Below, piece by piece: positions 8,360-16,903 of a stretch of 64,000 bases of DNA. A model generated the notes under the pieces. It saw only the letters and a program-made list of their open reading frames with translations, was not told the origin of the DNA and did not search any database. How positions within the stretch are numbered: position 1 is the stretch's first letter; each line of letters begins with the position of its first letter. The stretch is from contig DATCLY010000069.1 in the NCBI GenBank assembly GCA_036563665.1, positions 1-64,000 on the forward strand, in the 5' to 3' direction. Source of the DNA: FEN-1219 sp036563665 (GTDB lineage Bacteria; Pseudomonadota; Gammaproteobacteria; Steroidobacterales; Rariloculaceae). Made by a program: the position numbers and the translations under genes.

Positions 8360-10219
8360 TTATCGGGCCTGGGCGATGCCCTGCCAAGCGGGCGTTTCCT
8401 CAGGCTCCTCCGAGTCGGCTCGAACGTCGTCGGCCAGGAACCCGCCGGACTGGTGCCGCCAGAGCTTCTCGTAGTGCCCGCGGAGCCGGAGCAGCTCCGC
8501 GTGCGTGCCCTGCTCCACGATGCGGCCGGCGTCGAGCACGACGAGCCGATCCATCCGGGCGATCGTCGACAGACGGTGGGCGATCGCGATGACGGTCTTG
8601 CCTTCCATCAGGTGCAGGAGCTGCTGCTGAATGGCGAGCTCGGCCTCGCTGTCGAGCGCCGAGGTGGCCTCGTCGAGCACGAGGATCGGCGCGTCCTTGA
8701 GGATCACGCGCGCGAGCGCGATGCGCTGGCGCTGCCCGCCGGAGAGCTTCACGCCGCGCTCGCCCACGTGCGCCGCGTAGCCGGTCCGTCCCTTCCAGTC
8801 GCGCAAGCCGAGGATGAACTCGTGCGCCTGCGCGCGCACGGCCGCCTCCGCCACCTCGAAGTCGCTCGCGCCCGGCCGCCCGTAGCGGATGTTCTCGGCG
8901 ATGGAGCGGTGCAGCAGCGAGGTATCCTGCGTGACCATGCCGATCGCGGCCCGGAGGCTCTCCTGCGTGACGCAGGCGATGTCCTGCCCGTCGATGAGGA
9001 TCCGTCCCGCCTCGGGCTCGTGGAAGCGTAGCAGCAGGTTCACGAGCGTGGACTTGCCGGCGCCGGAGCGGCCGACGATGCCCACGCGCTCTCCCGGCCG
9101 GATCACGAGGTCGAGGTCGTCGATCACCGGCACGCCGTCCTTGCGCCCGTAGCCGAAGCGCACGCGCTCGAAGCGGATCTCGCCGCGCGAGACGCGCAGC
9201 GGCTTCGCATCCGGCTGGTCGACGCCCGTGTGCGGCACGGCGATCGACTGCATGCCTTCCTGCACCACGCCCACGTTCTCGAAGATCGCCGTCACCTCCC
9301 AGCTCACCCAGCCGGCCGCGTTCGCCGTCTGCCAGGCGAGCGGCAACGCGGTGGCCACCACGGCCGCGGCGATGGCCCCCTCCGCCCACAGCACGACGCC
9401 GATGCTGGCCGTCCCGACCAGCAGCGTGGCGTTCAGCGCGTTCAGCCAGAACTGGAAGCGCGTGAGCGCGCCCATGTGCGCGCGCATGGCGCGGTGGTGG
9501 TCGTCCATCGCCTCGCGCACGTAGGCGTCCTCGTCCTCGGCGCGCGAGAACAGCTTCACCGTCAAAATGTTCGTGTAGCTGTCGACCACGCGCCCCATCA
9601 CGAGCGAGCGCCGCTCGGAGCTCGCGCGCGAGAGCTCGCGCAGCCGCGGCACGAAGTGCCGCAGGCAGAGCACGTAGCCCGCGAGCCAAACGACTATGGG
9701 CACGCCGAGCCGCCAATCGGCCGCGGTCAGCAGCGCGAAGGCCGTTGCGCCGTACACGCAGATGTACCAGACCGCGCGGATGCTCGACATCGTGCTCTCG
9801 CGCAGCGAGCTCGCGGTCTGCATCACGCGGTTCGCGATGCGGCCGGCGAAGTCGTTCTGGAAGAACGGCAGGCTCTGGCGCACCACGTGCCAATGGCTCT
9901 GCCAGCGGATGAGCGTGGTCGCCCCGGGGATCAGCGCCTTGTGGCGAATCGCCACGTCCACGAGCACCGCGAGCGGCCGCACGAGCAGCACGAGGCCCAG
10001 CATGCCGACGAGCACGGGCCACTGGTCGGCGAACGCGGCCCGGCGGTCGGCCGCCTCCACGAGCGACACGAGCTTGCCGATGAACAGCGGAATCACGGTG
10101 TCGAGCAGCGCCACCGCGAGGCACGCCGCGAACATCGCGATATACCAGCCCTTCGTCTGGCGAATGAAATGCCAGTAGAACGCGAGCAGGCCGGGCGGCG
10201 GCGCACCAGGCGCCGGCAT
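8360..10219 (-). CDS. ABC transporter, fused permease and ATPase (exporter type)
   Basis: A 619-residue half-transporter. The N-terminal half has about six hydrophobic helices (exporter-type ABC membrane domain); the C-terminal half is the nucleotide-binding domain with Walker A GRSGAGKST, signature LSGGQRQR, Walker B ILVLDEATS and the switch His in IAHRLST. It should act as a homodimer in the inner membrane and resembles the MsbA/MdlB-like multidrug or lipid exporter group; the substrate cannot be told. I chose ATG 10219. A TTG at 10255 adds twelve residues and matches the length of relatives' N-termini, so it is a real alternative. Neither start has a good ribosome-binding site. tRNA-Ala follows directly. 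Confidence 0.9.
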   Translation of the reverse strand: MPAPGAPPPGLLAFYWHFIRQTKGWYIAMFAACLAVALLDTVIPLFIGKLVSLVEAADRRAAFADQWPVLVGMLGLVLLVRPLAVLVDVAIRHKALIPGATTLIRWQSHWHVVRQSLPFFQNDFAGRIANRVMQTASSLRESTMSSIRAVWYICVYGATAFALLTAADWRLGVPIVVWLAGYVLCLRHFVPRLRELSRASSERRSLVMGRVVDSYTNILTVKLFSRAEDEDAYVREAMDDHHRAMRAHMGALTRFQFWLNALNATLLVGTASIGVVLWAEGAIAAAVVATALPLAWQTANAAGWVSWEVTAIFENVGVVQEGMQSIAVPHTGVDQPDAKPLRVSRGEIRFERVRFGYGRKDGVPVIDDLDLVIRPGERVGIVGRSGAGKSTLVNLLLRFHEPEAGRILIDGQDIACVTQESLRAAIGMVTQDTSLLHRSIAENIRYGRPGASDFEVAEAAVRAQAHEFILGLRDWKGRTGYAAHVGERGVKLSGGQRQRIALARVILKDAPILVLDEATSALDSEAELAIQQQLLHLMEGKTVIAIAHRLSTIARMDRLVVLDAGRIVEQGTHAELLRLRGHYEKLWRHQSGGFLADDVRADSEEPEETPAWQGIAQAR

Positions 10220-10388
10220 CGCGGTCGCCGGAATGTAGGTGGAGAAGATCTTCAAGGTGATCGGCCGGTGGTGCTGAAGCGGCGCCGGTGGGGGGCCGGC
10301 GGTGCGAACGATAACAGATAAGGGCCGGGGCGACGCGAACTGTCTCTCGCCACCGACAAACGCCGAACGGGGCGTGTCGCCTGCGGCG

Positions 10389-10679
10389 CTACGGTTTCGT
10401 CGCGTGCCGCGCGCGCGGCCCCGCGGCGGCGCGCATGCGGCCGACGAGCTCGCGGACGCGCTCGAGCGTCTCCTCGAGCTTCGCGAGGTCGTCGAAACCG
10501 ACCTGCAGCGTGTACCCGCCGTTCCCGGCCGCGCGGATGGCGATGCGCTCGCCGAGCTCCTCGGCGATCTGCCGGCCGAGCCAGCGCGCCTGCTGGTCGA
10601 TCTCCGCCCGCTCGGCGGCCTTCCCGGGCTGCGCCCCGCGCGCCGCGCGGCGCCGCAGGGAACGGCACGCACCTTGCAT
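10389..10679 (-). CDS. Small protein resembling a ParB C-terminal domain
   Basis: A 96-residue basic protein that I cannot assign with confidence. Residues about 30-80 (IAEELGERIAIRAAGNGGYT, then LQVGFDDLAKLEETLERV) have the helix-strand-strand-helix layout and spacing of the C-terminal dimerisation domain of chromosome-partitioning ParB proteins, but no other ParB domain is present. The first 28 residues are Arg/Ala-rich and may be a disordered tail or non-coding if a later start is used. It is divergent from the membrane protein gene at 10738, with 58 nt between, and lies upstream of the ABC exporter on the same strand. The coding call rests on composition and this resemblance only. Confidence 0.5.
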   Translation of the reverse strand: MQGACRSLRRRAARGAQPGKAAERAEIDQQARWLGRQIAEELGERIAIRAAGNGGYTLQVGFDDLAKLEETLERVRELVGRMRAAAGPRARHATKP

Positions 10680-10737
10680 CGCCGCGCGACTCTGACGCCC
10701 AACAGAACGATCCAGCAGCGGATCAAGGAGATCGCCA

Positions 10738-11604
10738 ATGGCAACCGTGGCTCACGAAGGCAGACCGCAGCACGAGCGCCGCTATCACGAGCGCCGCCGG
10801 GGGTGGCCCTCGCCGTTCACGCGCGCGGAGGGTATGCGGGTGTCCTGGGGCGGCATCTTCGGCGGCGTGCTCGTCGCGCTGGGGTTGCTCATGCTGCTCA
10901 GCGCGCTCGGCCTCGCGATCGGCATCTCGGCCGTGGAGCCCGGCCGAACCGACCCGTCGTCGGTAGGCACGGGCGCAGGCATCTGGGGCGCCGTCTCCAT
11001 GCTCGTCGCGCTGTTCGTCGGCGGCTGGACGGCCACGCGCATCGGCGCGATCACGGATCGCACCACCGGCTTCTTCGAAGGCGCGCTCGTGTGGGTCGTC
11101 AGCGTGCTACTGATGGCCTACTTCGCCACCAGCGGCATCGGCGCGCTCGCCGGCGGGGCCTTCCGCGTGGCGGGCGGAGCCACGCAGGCGATCGGCCAGG
11201 CTGTCCAGTCGCAGGGCGGCGTCGACATCGACACGTCCGGCTCGATCGAGCAGATCGCGCAGCGGCTGCGCGATCCGCAGACCGCGCAGCGGCTCGCGCA
11301 GGTGACGGGCCTGCCGCAAGACCAGGTGCAGCAGACCCTCAACCAGACGGCCCAGCGCGTGCAGGGCAGCAGCAATCCCGCCCAGGCGGCGCAGGAAGCG
11401 CAACGTGGGGCGGCGCAGCTCATGGAGCAGGCGCGCTCGAGCGGCGCGCTCGCGCAGCGCGCGGAGGAAATCCAGCCCGAGGCGAGCGCCGCGGCCTGGC
11501 TCACGTTCCTCGCGCTGCTGCTGTCGCTGGCCGCGGCCGTGATCGGTTCGATGGTGGGCCGACGCCGGCCCGAGGCGCTGCAGCAGGCGCAGCCCGCGAC
11601 GTAG
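10738..11604 (+). CDS. Conserved inner-membrane protein (PhnA-like annotation class)
   Basis: A 288-residue protein with a charged N-terminus, membrane segments at about residues 40-62, 82-100, 115-140 and 255-275, and between the last two a long Gln/Ala-rich soluble segment (about 145-250) with helical heptad character. The first two segments, beginning VSWGGIFGGVLVALGLLMLL, resemble proteins often annotated PhnA-like in alphaproteobacteria, a name without demonstrated phosphonate function. AAGGAGATCG precedes the ATG, giving a strong start. Its stop codon directly touches the stop codon of the convergent ankyrin gene, with no gap. Function unknown; a membrane scaffold or stress-related role is only a guess. 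Confidence 0.7.
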   Translation: MATVAHEGRPQHERRYHERRRGWPSPFTRAEGMRVSWGGIFGGVLVALGLLMLLSALGLAIGISAVEPGRTDPSSVGTGAGIWGAVSMLVALFVGGWTATRIGAITDRTTGFFEGALVWVVSVLLMAYFATSGIGALAGGAFRVAGGATQAIGQAVQSQGGVDIDTSGSIEQIAQRLRDPQTAQRLAQVTGLPQDQVQQTLNQTAQRVQGSSNPAQAAQEAQRGAAQLMEQARSSGALAQRAEEIQPEASAAAWLTFLALLLSLAAAVIGSMVGRRRPEALQQAQPAT

Positions 11605-13098
11605 CTAGTCCGCGCCCGGGGCGCCCTCGCCCGCCGCGGCGATCAGCTCGGCGAGGAGCTGCGCCGTGCTCTCGTGCGGCTCGGGCGCGCCGCGGCCGCG
11701 CAGCTTGCCGAGCGCCGCGTCCATAGGCGTCAAGCCGTCGGCGTCCGCGGCCATGAGGTCCGCGCCGTCGGCCGCGAGCACCGCGACGAGCTGGTCGTAG
11801 CCCTGGGAGGCCGCGCCGTGCAGGGCCGTGCGGCCGCGGGCGTCGCGCGCGTTCACGTCCGCCCCGGCGCGGAGCAGGAGCTCCGCCGCCTCGACCGACT
11901 GGGCCTCGGTCTTGAAGCGGCCGCGGGTGTCGCGCGGGCTCTGGCCGAGGCCCGCGGCCACCATGAGCGGCGTGATGCCGTCCGCCTGCGGCAGATCGAC
12001 GTGCGCGCCCCGCTCGAGCAGGAGCCGCATGGCGGGCAGGTCCGCGGCGCGCGCCGCGCGCAGCAAGGGCGTCGTTCCGATCGTGAGGATGGTGTCCGCG
12101 CCGCGGTCCATGCGCAGGCTGCGATACGGCGGAAACAGCTTGAGCTGGGCGTTCGGGTTCGCGCCCGCGTCGAGCAGCAGCTCCACCATCTCGAGCGCGG
12201 TGGTGGCGTCCGTGGACGGCCGGTCCGGCCGCCCGCCGTGGGGCAGCGTGTTGTAGTCCACCGCCGCGTAGAGCGGCGTGCGCCCCCACCAGTCCCACTT
12301 GTTCGGATTGGCGCCGCGCTCGAGCAGCAGCTTCGCCGTGTCGAAGTGCGCGTTGAGCAGCGCCATGAGGAGCGGCGTGATCCCGTCCGGGTCCGTCATG
12401 TCCACGGCGGCGCCGGCGTCGAGCAGGATGCGCGCGCATTCGACGCAGCCCTGCCGCGCCGCGTAGAGCAGCGGCGTGAAGCCGCCGGACGGCATGCTCT
12501 TGGTGCGCGGCTCGGCCGTCACGTAGCGCTCCCACTGGTGCACCTTGGAGCGCGCGTCGACGTCCGCGCCTCGCGCGACGAGGAGCTCCACCATGGCGGG
12601 CCGGCTCTGGGCCGCGGCCCACATGAGCGCCGTCTGCTCCTTGCGGGTCTCGCGGGCGTTCACGTTCGCGCCGCGGTCGAGCAGCAGCGTGGCCGCCGCC
12701 ACGTTGTCCGTGCGCGCCACCACCATCAGCGCCGTCTGGCCTTCCGCGTTCGGGGAGTCCGGGTCCGCGCCGGCATCGAGGAGCGCGCGCAGCACCTCCA
12801 CGTTGCCGCGCACCGCGGCCTCCGACATCGGTGTCGCGCCGTAGTCGTTCGTCGCGCCCACGTCCGCGCCGGCGTCGATGAGCCGGCGCACGAGCTCGAC
12901 GTCGTCGTGATACACGGCCCAGTGCAGAGCCGTCGTGCCGTCCGCCTCCGTGGCGTTCGGGTCCACGCGATCCTCGAGCAGCGCGAGCGCCGCCTCGCGG
13001 TCCCGGCGCTTCGCCGCGTCCACGAGGGACTCGGCGGCGGCCGCGACGCCGCTCGCGGCGAGCGCCGTCAGCACGCAGCAGGCCAGGGCCCTTCGCAT
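11605..13098 (-). CDS. Exported ankyrin-repeat protein
   Basis: A 497-residue protein with a cleavable-looking signal (hydrophobic residues 4-24 ending AAAA-E), followed by about ten ankyrin repeats with typical cores such as DGTTALHWAVYHD, EGQTALMVVAR, GITPLLMALLNAH and RGRTALHGAAS. Ankyrin repeats bind proteins; the signal peptide places this one in the periplasm or outside. ATG 13098 has GAGGG eight bases upstream; a TTG at 13113 would overlap the previous gene. It is the last gene of a four-gene minus-strand operon (MBL-fold protein, cytochrome, DUF1552 protein, ankyrin) with gaps of 22, 10 and 11 nt, so it probably serves as a partner or scaffold for the cytochrome/DUF1552 pair. Confidence 0.88.
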   Translation of the reverse strand: MRRALACCVLTALAASGVAAAAESLVDAAKRRDREAALALLEDRVDPNATEADGTTALHWAVYHDDVELVRRLIDAGADVGATNDYGATPMSEAAVRGNVEVLRALLDAGADPDSPNAEGQTALMVVARTDNVAAATLLLDRGANVNARETRKEQTALMWAAAQSRPAMVELLVARGADVDARSKVHQWERYVTAEPRTKSMPSGGFTPLLYAARQGCVECARILLDAGAAVDMTDPDGITPLLMALLNAHFDTAKLLLERGANPNKWDWWGRTPLYAAVDYNTLPHGGRPDRPSTDATTALEMVELLLDAGANPNAQLKLFPPYRSLRMDRGADTILTIGTTPLLRAARAADLPAMRLLLERGAHVDLPQADGITPLMVAAGLGQSPRDTRGRFKTEAQSVEAAELLLRAGADVNARDARGRTALHGAASQGYDQLVAVLAADGADLMAADADGLTPMDAALGKLRGRGAPEPHESTAQLLAELIAAAGEGAPGAD

Positions 13099-13109
13099 GG
13101 TCGTCGCCC

Positions 13110-14429
13110 TCAAACCTCGGAGATCTCCCCCGTCGAGTCGCCGAGCTGCTCCACGGGGACGCCGGCCCGGTTCAGCATGGTCACGAGCAGGTTCGCCACC
13201 GTGGTGCGCTCGGGGCAGCGCACGTGTCGGCCGCCGCGGAGCTTGCCGCAGCCGCCGCCCACGAGCGCGGCCGGCAGCGGGTAGTGGTCGTGCGCGTTGC
13301 TGTCGCTCATGTTGCTGCCGAAGAGCAGGATGGCGTTGTCGAGCATCGAGCCGTCGCCGTCAGGCGTGTCGGCGAGCGTCTGCACGAACTTCGCGAACTG
13401 CTCGGTGTGATAAACCTGCACGCGCTGCAGCCGCTCGAGCTTGCCCGCGTTGTTCTGATGGTGCGACAACGCGTGGAAAGCGTCGGACACGCCCACGTGG
13501 TTGTACGTCATGTTGCTCACCTCGGCGGCCATCATGAACGACACCACGCGGGTCAGGTTCGCCTGCCAGGCGAGCAGCACGATGTCGAACATGAGGTTGA
13601 GCTGCTCGTCGAAGCTCGCCGGGATGCCTACCGGCGCGTCCGGCAGGTCGAGCTTCGAGAGGTCCCGCGCCTCCATCTTCTGCACGCGCCGCTCGATCTC
13701 GCGCACGCTCTCGAGGTAGTCGTCGATCTTCGCGCGGTCCGTCGGACCCACCTGGCGCTTCAGGTCCGCCGCCTTGTCGGCCACGACATCGAGGATGCTC
13801 GCATACTGCGCGGCGAGCGCGGCGCGCTCCTCGGGCGTGTCGCCCTGGCCGAAGAGCCGCTGGAAGAGCTTGCGCGGGTTGAACTCCATCGGCAGCGGCG
13901 TGGTGGGCGTGCGGAACGAGATGGTGGCGCCGTAGCTGCAGCCGTAGTTGCGGTCGCAGGCGCCGCCGCCCACGGGCTCCTCGGTGGCCACCTCGAGCGA
14001 CGGCAGCGGCGTGTCCTGCCCGATGTGCTGCGCCGCGATCTGATCCGCGGTGATGCCGCCGTAGGGATCGTGGCTCACGCGCGGCGTCACGCACGAGAGC
14101 CACGTGCCGGGCGTGATCGCGTGCGTGGGGCCGTAGGCGTGCTTGTTCTCGAGGCCGCTCACGACCGTGAGGTAACGCTTGAACGGCTCGAGCGGCGCGA
14201 GCACGGGCGGCAGCGAGCCGAGCTCCGGGCCATCGCCCGCCGGCGTCCAGGCGCGCATGATCGCGCCGTGCGGGAAGTAGATGAAGCCGAGCCGCGGCTG
14301 CGGCGCGGCGGCCGTCTGCGCGAGCGCCGTGCGGGCCGGGATCATCGCATCGAGCAACGGCAGCGACACGGCGGCACCGAGGCCGCGCAGCACCGTGCGT
14401 CTGGAGAGATGCTTCTTCGTCACGAACAT
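13110..14429 (-). CDS. Tat-exported DUF1552 protein
   Basis: A 439-residue protein starting MFVTKKHLSRRTVLRGLGAA, a clear twin-arginine signal, so it folds before export. The body, beginning with GFIYFPHGAIMRAWTP, matches the DUF1552 family, which is nearly always encoded beside multidomain DUF1587/1592/1588/1585 proteins, as here. No catalytic residues are established for the family; relatives are related to DUF1501/sulfatase-like folds. The ATG at 14429 has GGAG about 8 nt upstream. It sits 10 nt after the cytochrome gene and 11 nt before the ankyrin gene. Family assignment is strong; function is unknown. Confidence 0.88.
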   Translation of the reverse strand: MFVTKKHLSRRTVLRGLGAAVSLPLLDAMIPARTALAQTAAAPQPRLGFIYFPHGAIMRAWTPAGDGPELGSLPPVLAPLEPFKRYLTVVSGLENKHAYGPTHAITPGTWLSCVTPRVSHDPYGGITADQIAAQHIGQDTPLPSLEVATEEPVGGGACDRNYGCSYGATISFRTPTTPLPMEFNPRKLFQRLFGQGDTPEERAALAAQYASILDVVADKAADLKRQVGPTDRAKIDDYLESVREIERRVQKMEARDLSKLDLPDAPVGIPASFDEQLNLMFDIVLLAWQANLTRVVSFMMAAEVSNMTYNHVGVSDAFHALSHHQNNAGKLERLQRVQVYHTEQFAKFVQTLADTPDGDGSMLDNAILLFGSNMSDSNAHDHYPLPAALVGGGCGKLRGGRHVRCPERTTVANLLVTMLNRAGVPVEQLGDSTGEISEV

Positions 14430-14439
14430 CGAAAGTCTC

Positions 14440-16881
14440 CTATCGCGCCTGGCCAGCACGATCGTCGAGCTGCGACGTGAGCTCGGGCGCGGGCTCCGGC
14501 ACCTTCGCCATCCTGAACGGCGCGCTCGTCGCGATGCCGACCAGGATCGACGAGAACCGGTAGTCGTCGCGAGCCGCGTCGCGCACCACCTTGCGCACGG
14601 CCGGCATGTCGTAGTGCTCGAGCCCGCGGCCGAGCGCGAAGATCATGAGCTTCTCGGTGAGCGTCTGCACGAACTGCTCGGGCTCCTCGAGCAGCTTCTC
14701 GCGCAGCTCCACGGGACCGTGCACCACCGTGCCGTCGGCGAGCTCGCCCGTGGAGTCGATGGCCTCGCCGGCGTCGCGGTCGAACGTGCGCCACGCGCCG
14801 ATCGCATCGAAGTTCTCGAGCGCGAAGCCCAGCGGGTCCATCACGCCGTGGCAGCCGTTGCACGTGGGGTTCTTGCGGTGCGCCTCGAGCCGCTCGCGCA
14901 CGGTCTTCGGCTGCACGCCCTCCTCGTTCTCCGGGAACGCCTCCACGTTCGGCGGCGGCGGCGCGGGCGGCGTGCCGGTGATGGCCTCGAGGATCCACGC
15001 GCCCCGCAGCACCGGAGCCGTGCGGTTCGGATACGAAGTCGCCATGAGGATTCCGCCCTTGCCGAGCAGGCCGTGGCGGTTCTCGTCCTCGAGCGTCACG
15101 CGGCGGAACGCGTCGCCCTGCACGTTCGGCACGCCGTAATGCAACGCGAGCCGCTCGTTCAGGAACGTGTGGTCCGCGTCGAGCAGCTCGAGCACGCTTC
15201 GGTCCTCGAGCAGGATGCTGCGCAGGAACAGATCGAGCTCCATGGCGAAGTCGTTGCCGAGATCCGGGTTGAACTCGGGGAACACCACGGGGTCCGGCAC
15301 GATCGATGCGACGCCGCGGATGTCGAGCCACTGCGCGGCGAAGTTGGTGACCAGCGACTCGGCGCGCGGGTCCGCCAGCATGCGGCGCACCTGCTGCTCG
15401 ATCACGCGCGGATCGCGGAGCCGCCCCTGCTCGGCGAGCGTAAGCAGCCCCTCGTCCGGCAGGCGGCTCCAGAGGAAGAACGACAGGCGCGAGGCCAGCT
15501 CGAGGTCGGAGAGCTCGTAGATCGCGCCCGGCGGCAGCCCGTCCGGCACCTTCTCCACGCGATACAGGAACTCGGGGCTCGCGAGCACGATCGTGAGCGC
15601 GCTCTCGATGCCGGTCTCGAAGTTGCCGTTGCGCCGCCCGTTCGCGAAGAAGCGCAGCGGCACCTCGAGGTCGGCCTCCGTCACCGGGCGCCGGAAGGCC
15701 TGCCGCACGAGCCGCGCCAGGATGCGCTTCGCGCACGGCAGCTCGTCGGCCTCCGACTGCGGACGGCAGTCGAAGATGCGCCGCCGGCTCGGCGTGTCGC
15801 TCACGCCGCTCGGTCCGAACGGTCCCTTGATCTCCAGCCGCTCGATCTTGAGCGGGCTCTCCTCGCCTTCGATGATGCCGACCTCGCCGCCGCCGGGGAT
15901 GAACGGCTGCAGCACCGCGTCGGACTCGGCCATCGTGCGCGCCACGAACGTGGCGGCCACCTCGTGCGGGCCGGCCGTCACGGGCACGCGGATGTTCTTG
16001 AAGCGCGAGTTGATCTCCTCCACCGCGGCCGCCTGCCGCAGGTCCACGGCCTCGAGGTCCTCGGGGCCGCCGATCTCGTCCTCGAACACGCGCACGCCGT
16101 CGATCGTGAGGATGAGGCGATGGCGGTACTCGAGGCCCTCCACGTAGCGTGCCCGCGCGAGACCGCCGATGTCGAACTCGTACGTGCCGTCGGCGGGGAA
16201 ATAGTGCTCGACCAGGAGCCCGCCGCGCGTGCCGAGCGGCATGCCGTCCACGTGGAAGTTCTGGTTCGTGCCGGGCTCCACGTAGTAGACGCGGCTGTCC
16301 GGCCGCGCCGCAGGATCGCCGACCGCGACCTCGCTGATATAACGCGCCGCCGCGATGTACTGATCGAGGAACGAAGGCGACACCTTGAGGACGTCGGCCA
16401 CGTTGTCGAAGCCGTCGCTCTCGTCGTCCTTCGGCAGCAGCGACGCAACGTCCACCTCGAGACCGAACAGATCCTCGATGGCGTTCGCGTATTCCGTGCG
16501 GTTCAGCCGATGCAGCGCCACGCGGCCGGGGTTGGGGTCCTGGGCGGCGGCTTCGTCGAGCGTGCGCTCGAGCCAGCCGACCAGCGAGTCGACCGTGTCG
16601 GCGTCCGGCTTGGGCCAGCCGGGCGGCGGCATCATGTGGCCGCGCAGCTTGCGCACCACCGCCTCGAAGATCGCGGGCTCACGCTCCACGGAGTCGGGCG
16701 ACAGCGTGTCGAACGCGATGTCGGCCGTGAGGTCGTCGCGGTTGTGGCATTCGACGCAGTAGTCGGTGAACACGGCCCAGCGCTGCTCGGCGCCGAGCGG
16801 CCCGTGCGCATGCCACACATACGCGCCGGCGCCCGCGACGACGGCGGCGACAACGGCTCCGATCATCGAGCGCTCGCGCAT
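14440..16881 (-). CDS. Membrane-anchored c-type cytochrome-like protein (DUF1587/1592/1588/1585)
   Basis: An 813-residue exported protein with one N-terminal membrane segment (about 6-22). A haem c motif CVECH (42-46) opens a cytochrome-like domain with KLRGHMMPPPGWPKP, where the Met could be the distal ligand. DUF1587, DUF1595/1592 and DUF1588 regions follow, the last with a second CxxCH (CNGCH, 674-678, before VMDPLGFALENFD), then DUF1585 (GRGLEHYDMPAVR). The architecture is typical of planctomycetes and some gammaproteobacteria, where it pairs with DUF1552. A periplasmic redox role is inferred from the CxxCH motifs only. The start at 16881 is chosen for a GAGGGGGAG ribosome-binding site; ATG 16866 is an alternative. 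Confidence 0.87.
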   Translation of the reverse strand: MRERSMIGAVVAAVVAGAGAYVWHAHGPLGAEQRWAVFTDYCVECHNRDDLTADIAFDTLSPDSVEREPAIFEAVVRKLRGHMMPPPGWPKPDADTVDSLVGWLERTLDEAAAQDPNPGRVALHRLNRTEYANAIEDLFGLEVDVASLLPKDDESDGFDNVADVLKVSPSFLDQYIAAARYISEVAVGDPAARPDSRVYYVEPGTNQNFHVDGMPLGTRGGLLVEHYFPADGTYEFDIGGLARARYVEGLEYRHRLILTIDGVRVFEDEIGGPEDLEAVDLRQAAAVEEINSRFKNIRVPVTAGPHEVAATFVARTMAESDAVLQPFIPGGGEVGIIEGEESPLKIERLEIKGPFGPSGVSDTPSRRRIFDCRPQSEADELPCAKRILARLVRQAFRRPVTEADLEVPLRFFANGRRNGNFETGIESALTIVLASPEFLYRVEKVPDGLPPGAIYELSDLELASRLSFFLWSRLPDEGLLTLAEQGRLRDPRVIEQQVRRMLADPRAESLVTNFAAQWLDIRGVASIVPDPVVFPEFNPDLGNDFAMELDLFLRSILLEDRSVLELLDADHTFLNERLALHYGVPNVQGDAFRRVTLEDENRHGLLGKGGILMATSYPNRTAPVLRGAWILEAITGTPPAPPPPNVEAFPENEEGVQPKTVRERLEAHRKNPTCNGCHGVMDPLGFALENFDAIGAWRTFDRDAGEAIDSTGELADGTVVHGPVELREKLLEEPEQFVQTLTEKLMIFALGRGLEHYDMPAVRKVVRDAARDDYRFSSILVGIATSAPFRMAKVPEPAPELTSQLDDRAGQAR

Positions 16882-16903
16882 CTCCCCCTCTCGCTGCGTC
16901 CCC

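Noticed and set aside
10252..10668. A second minus-strand frame overlapping the ParB-tail-like gene
   Set aside because: Arg/Ala-rich low-complexity product; the other frame gives a plausible folded domain.
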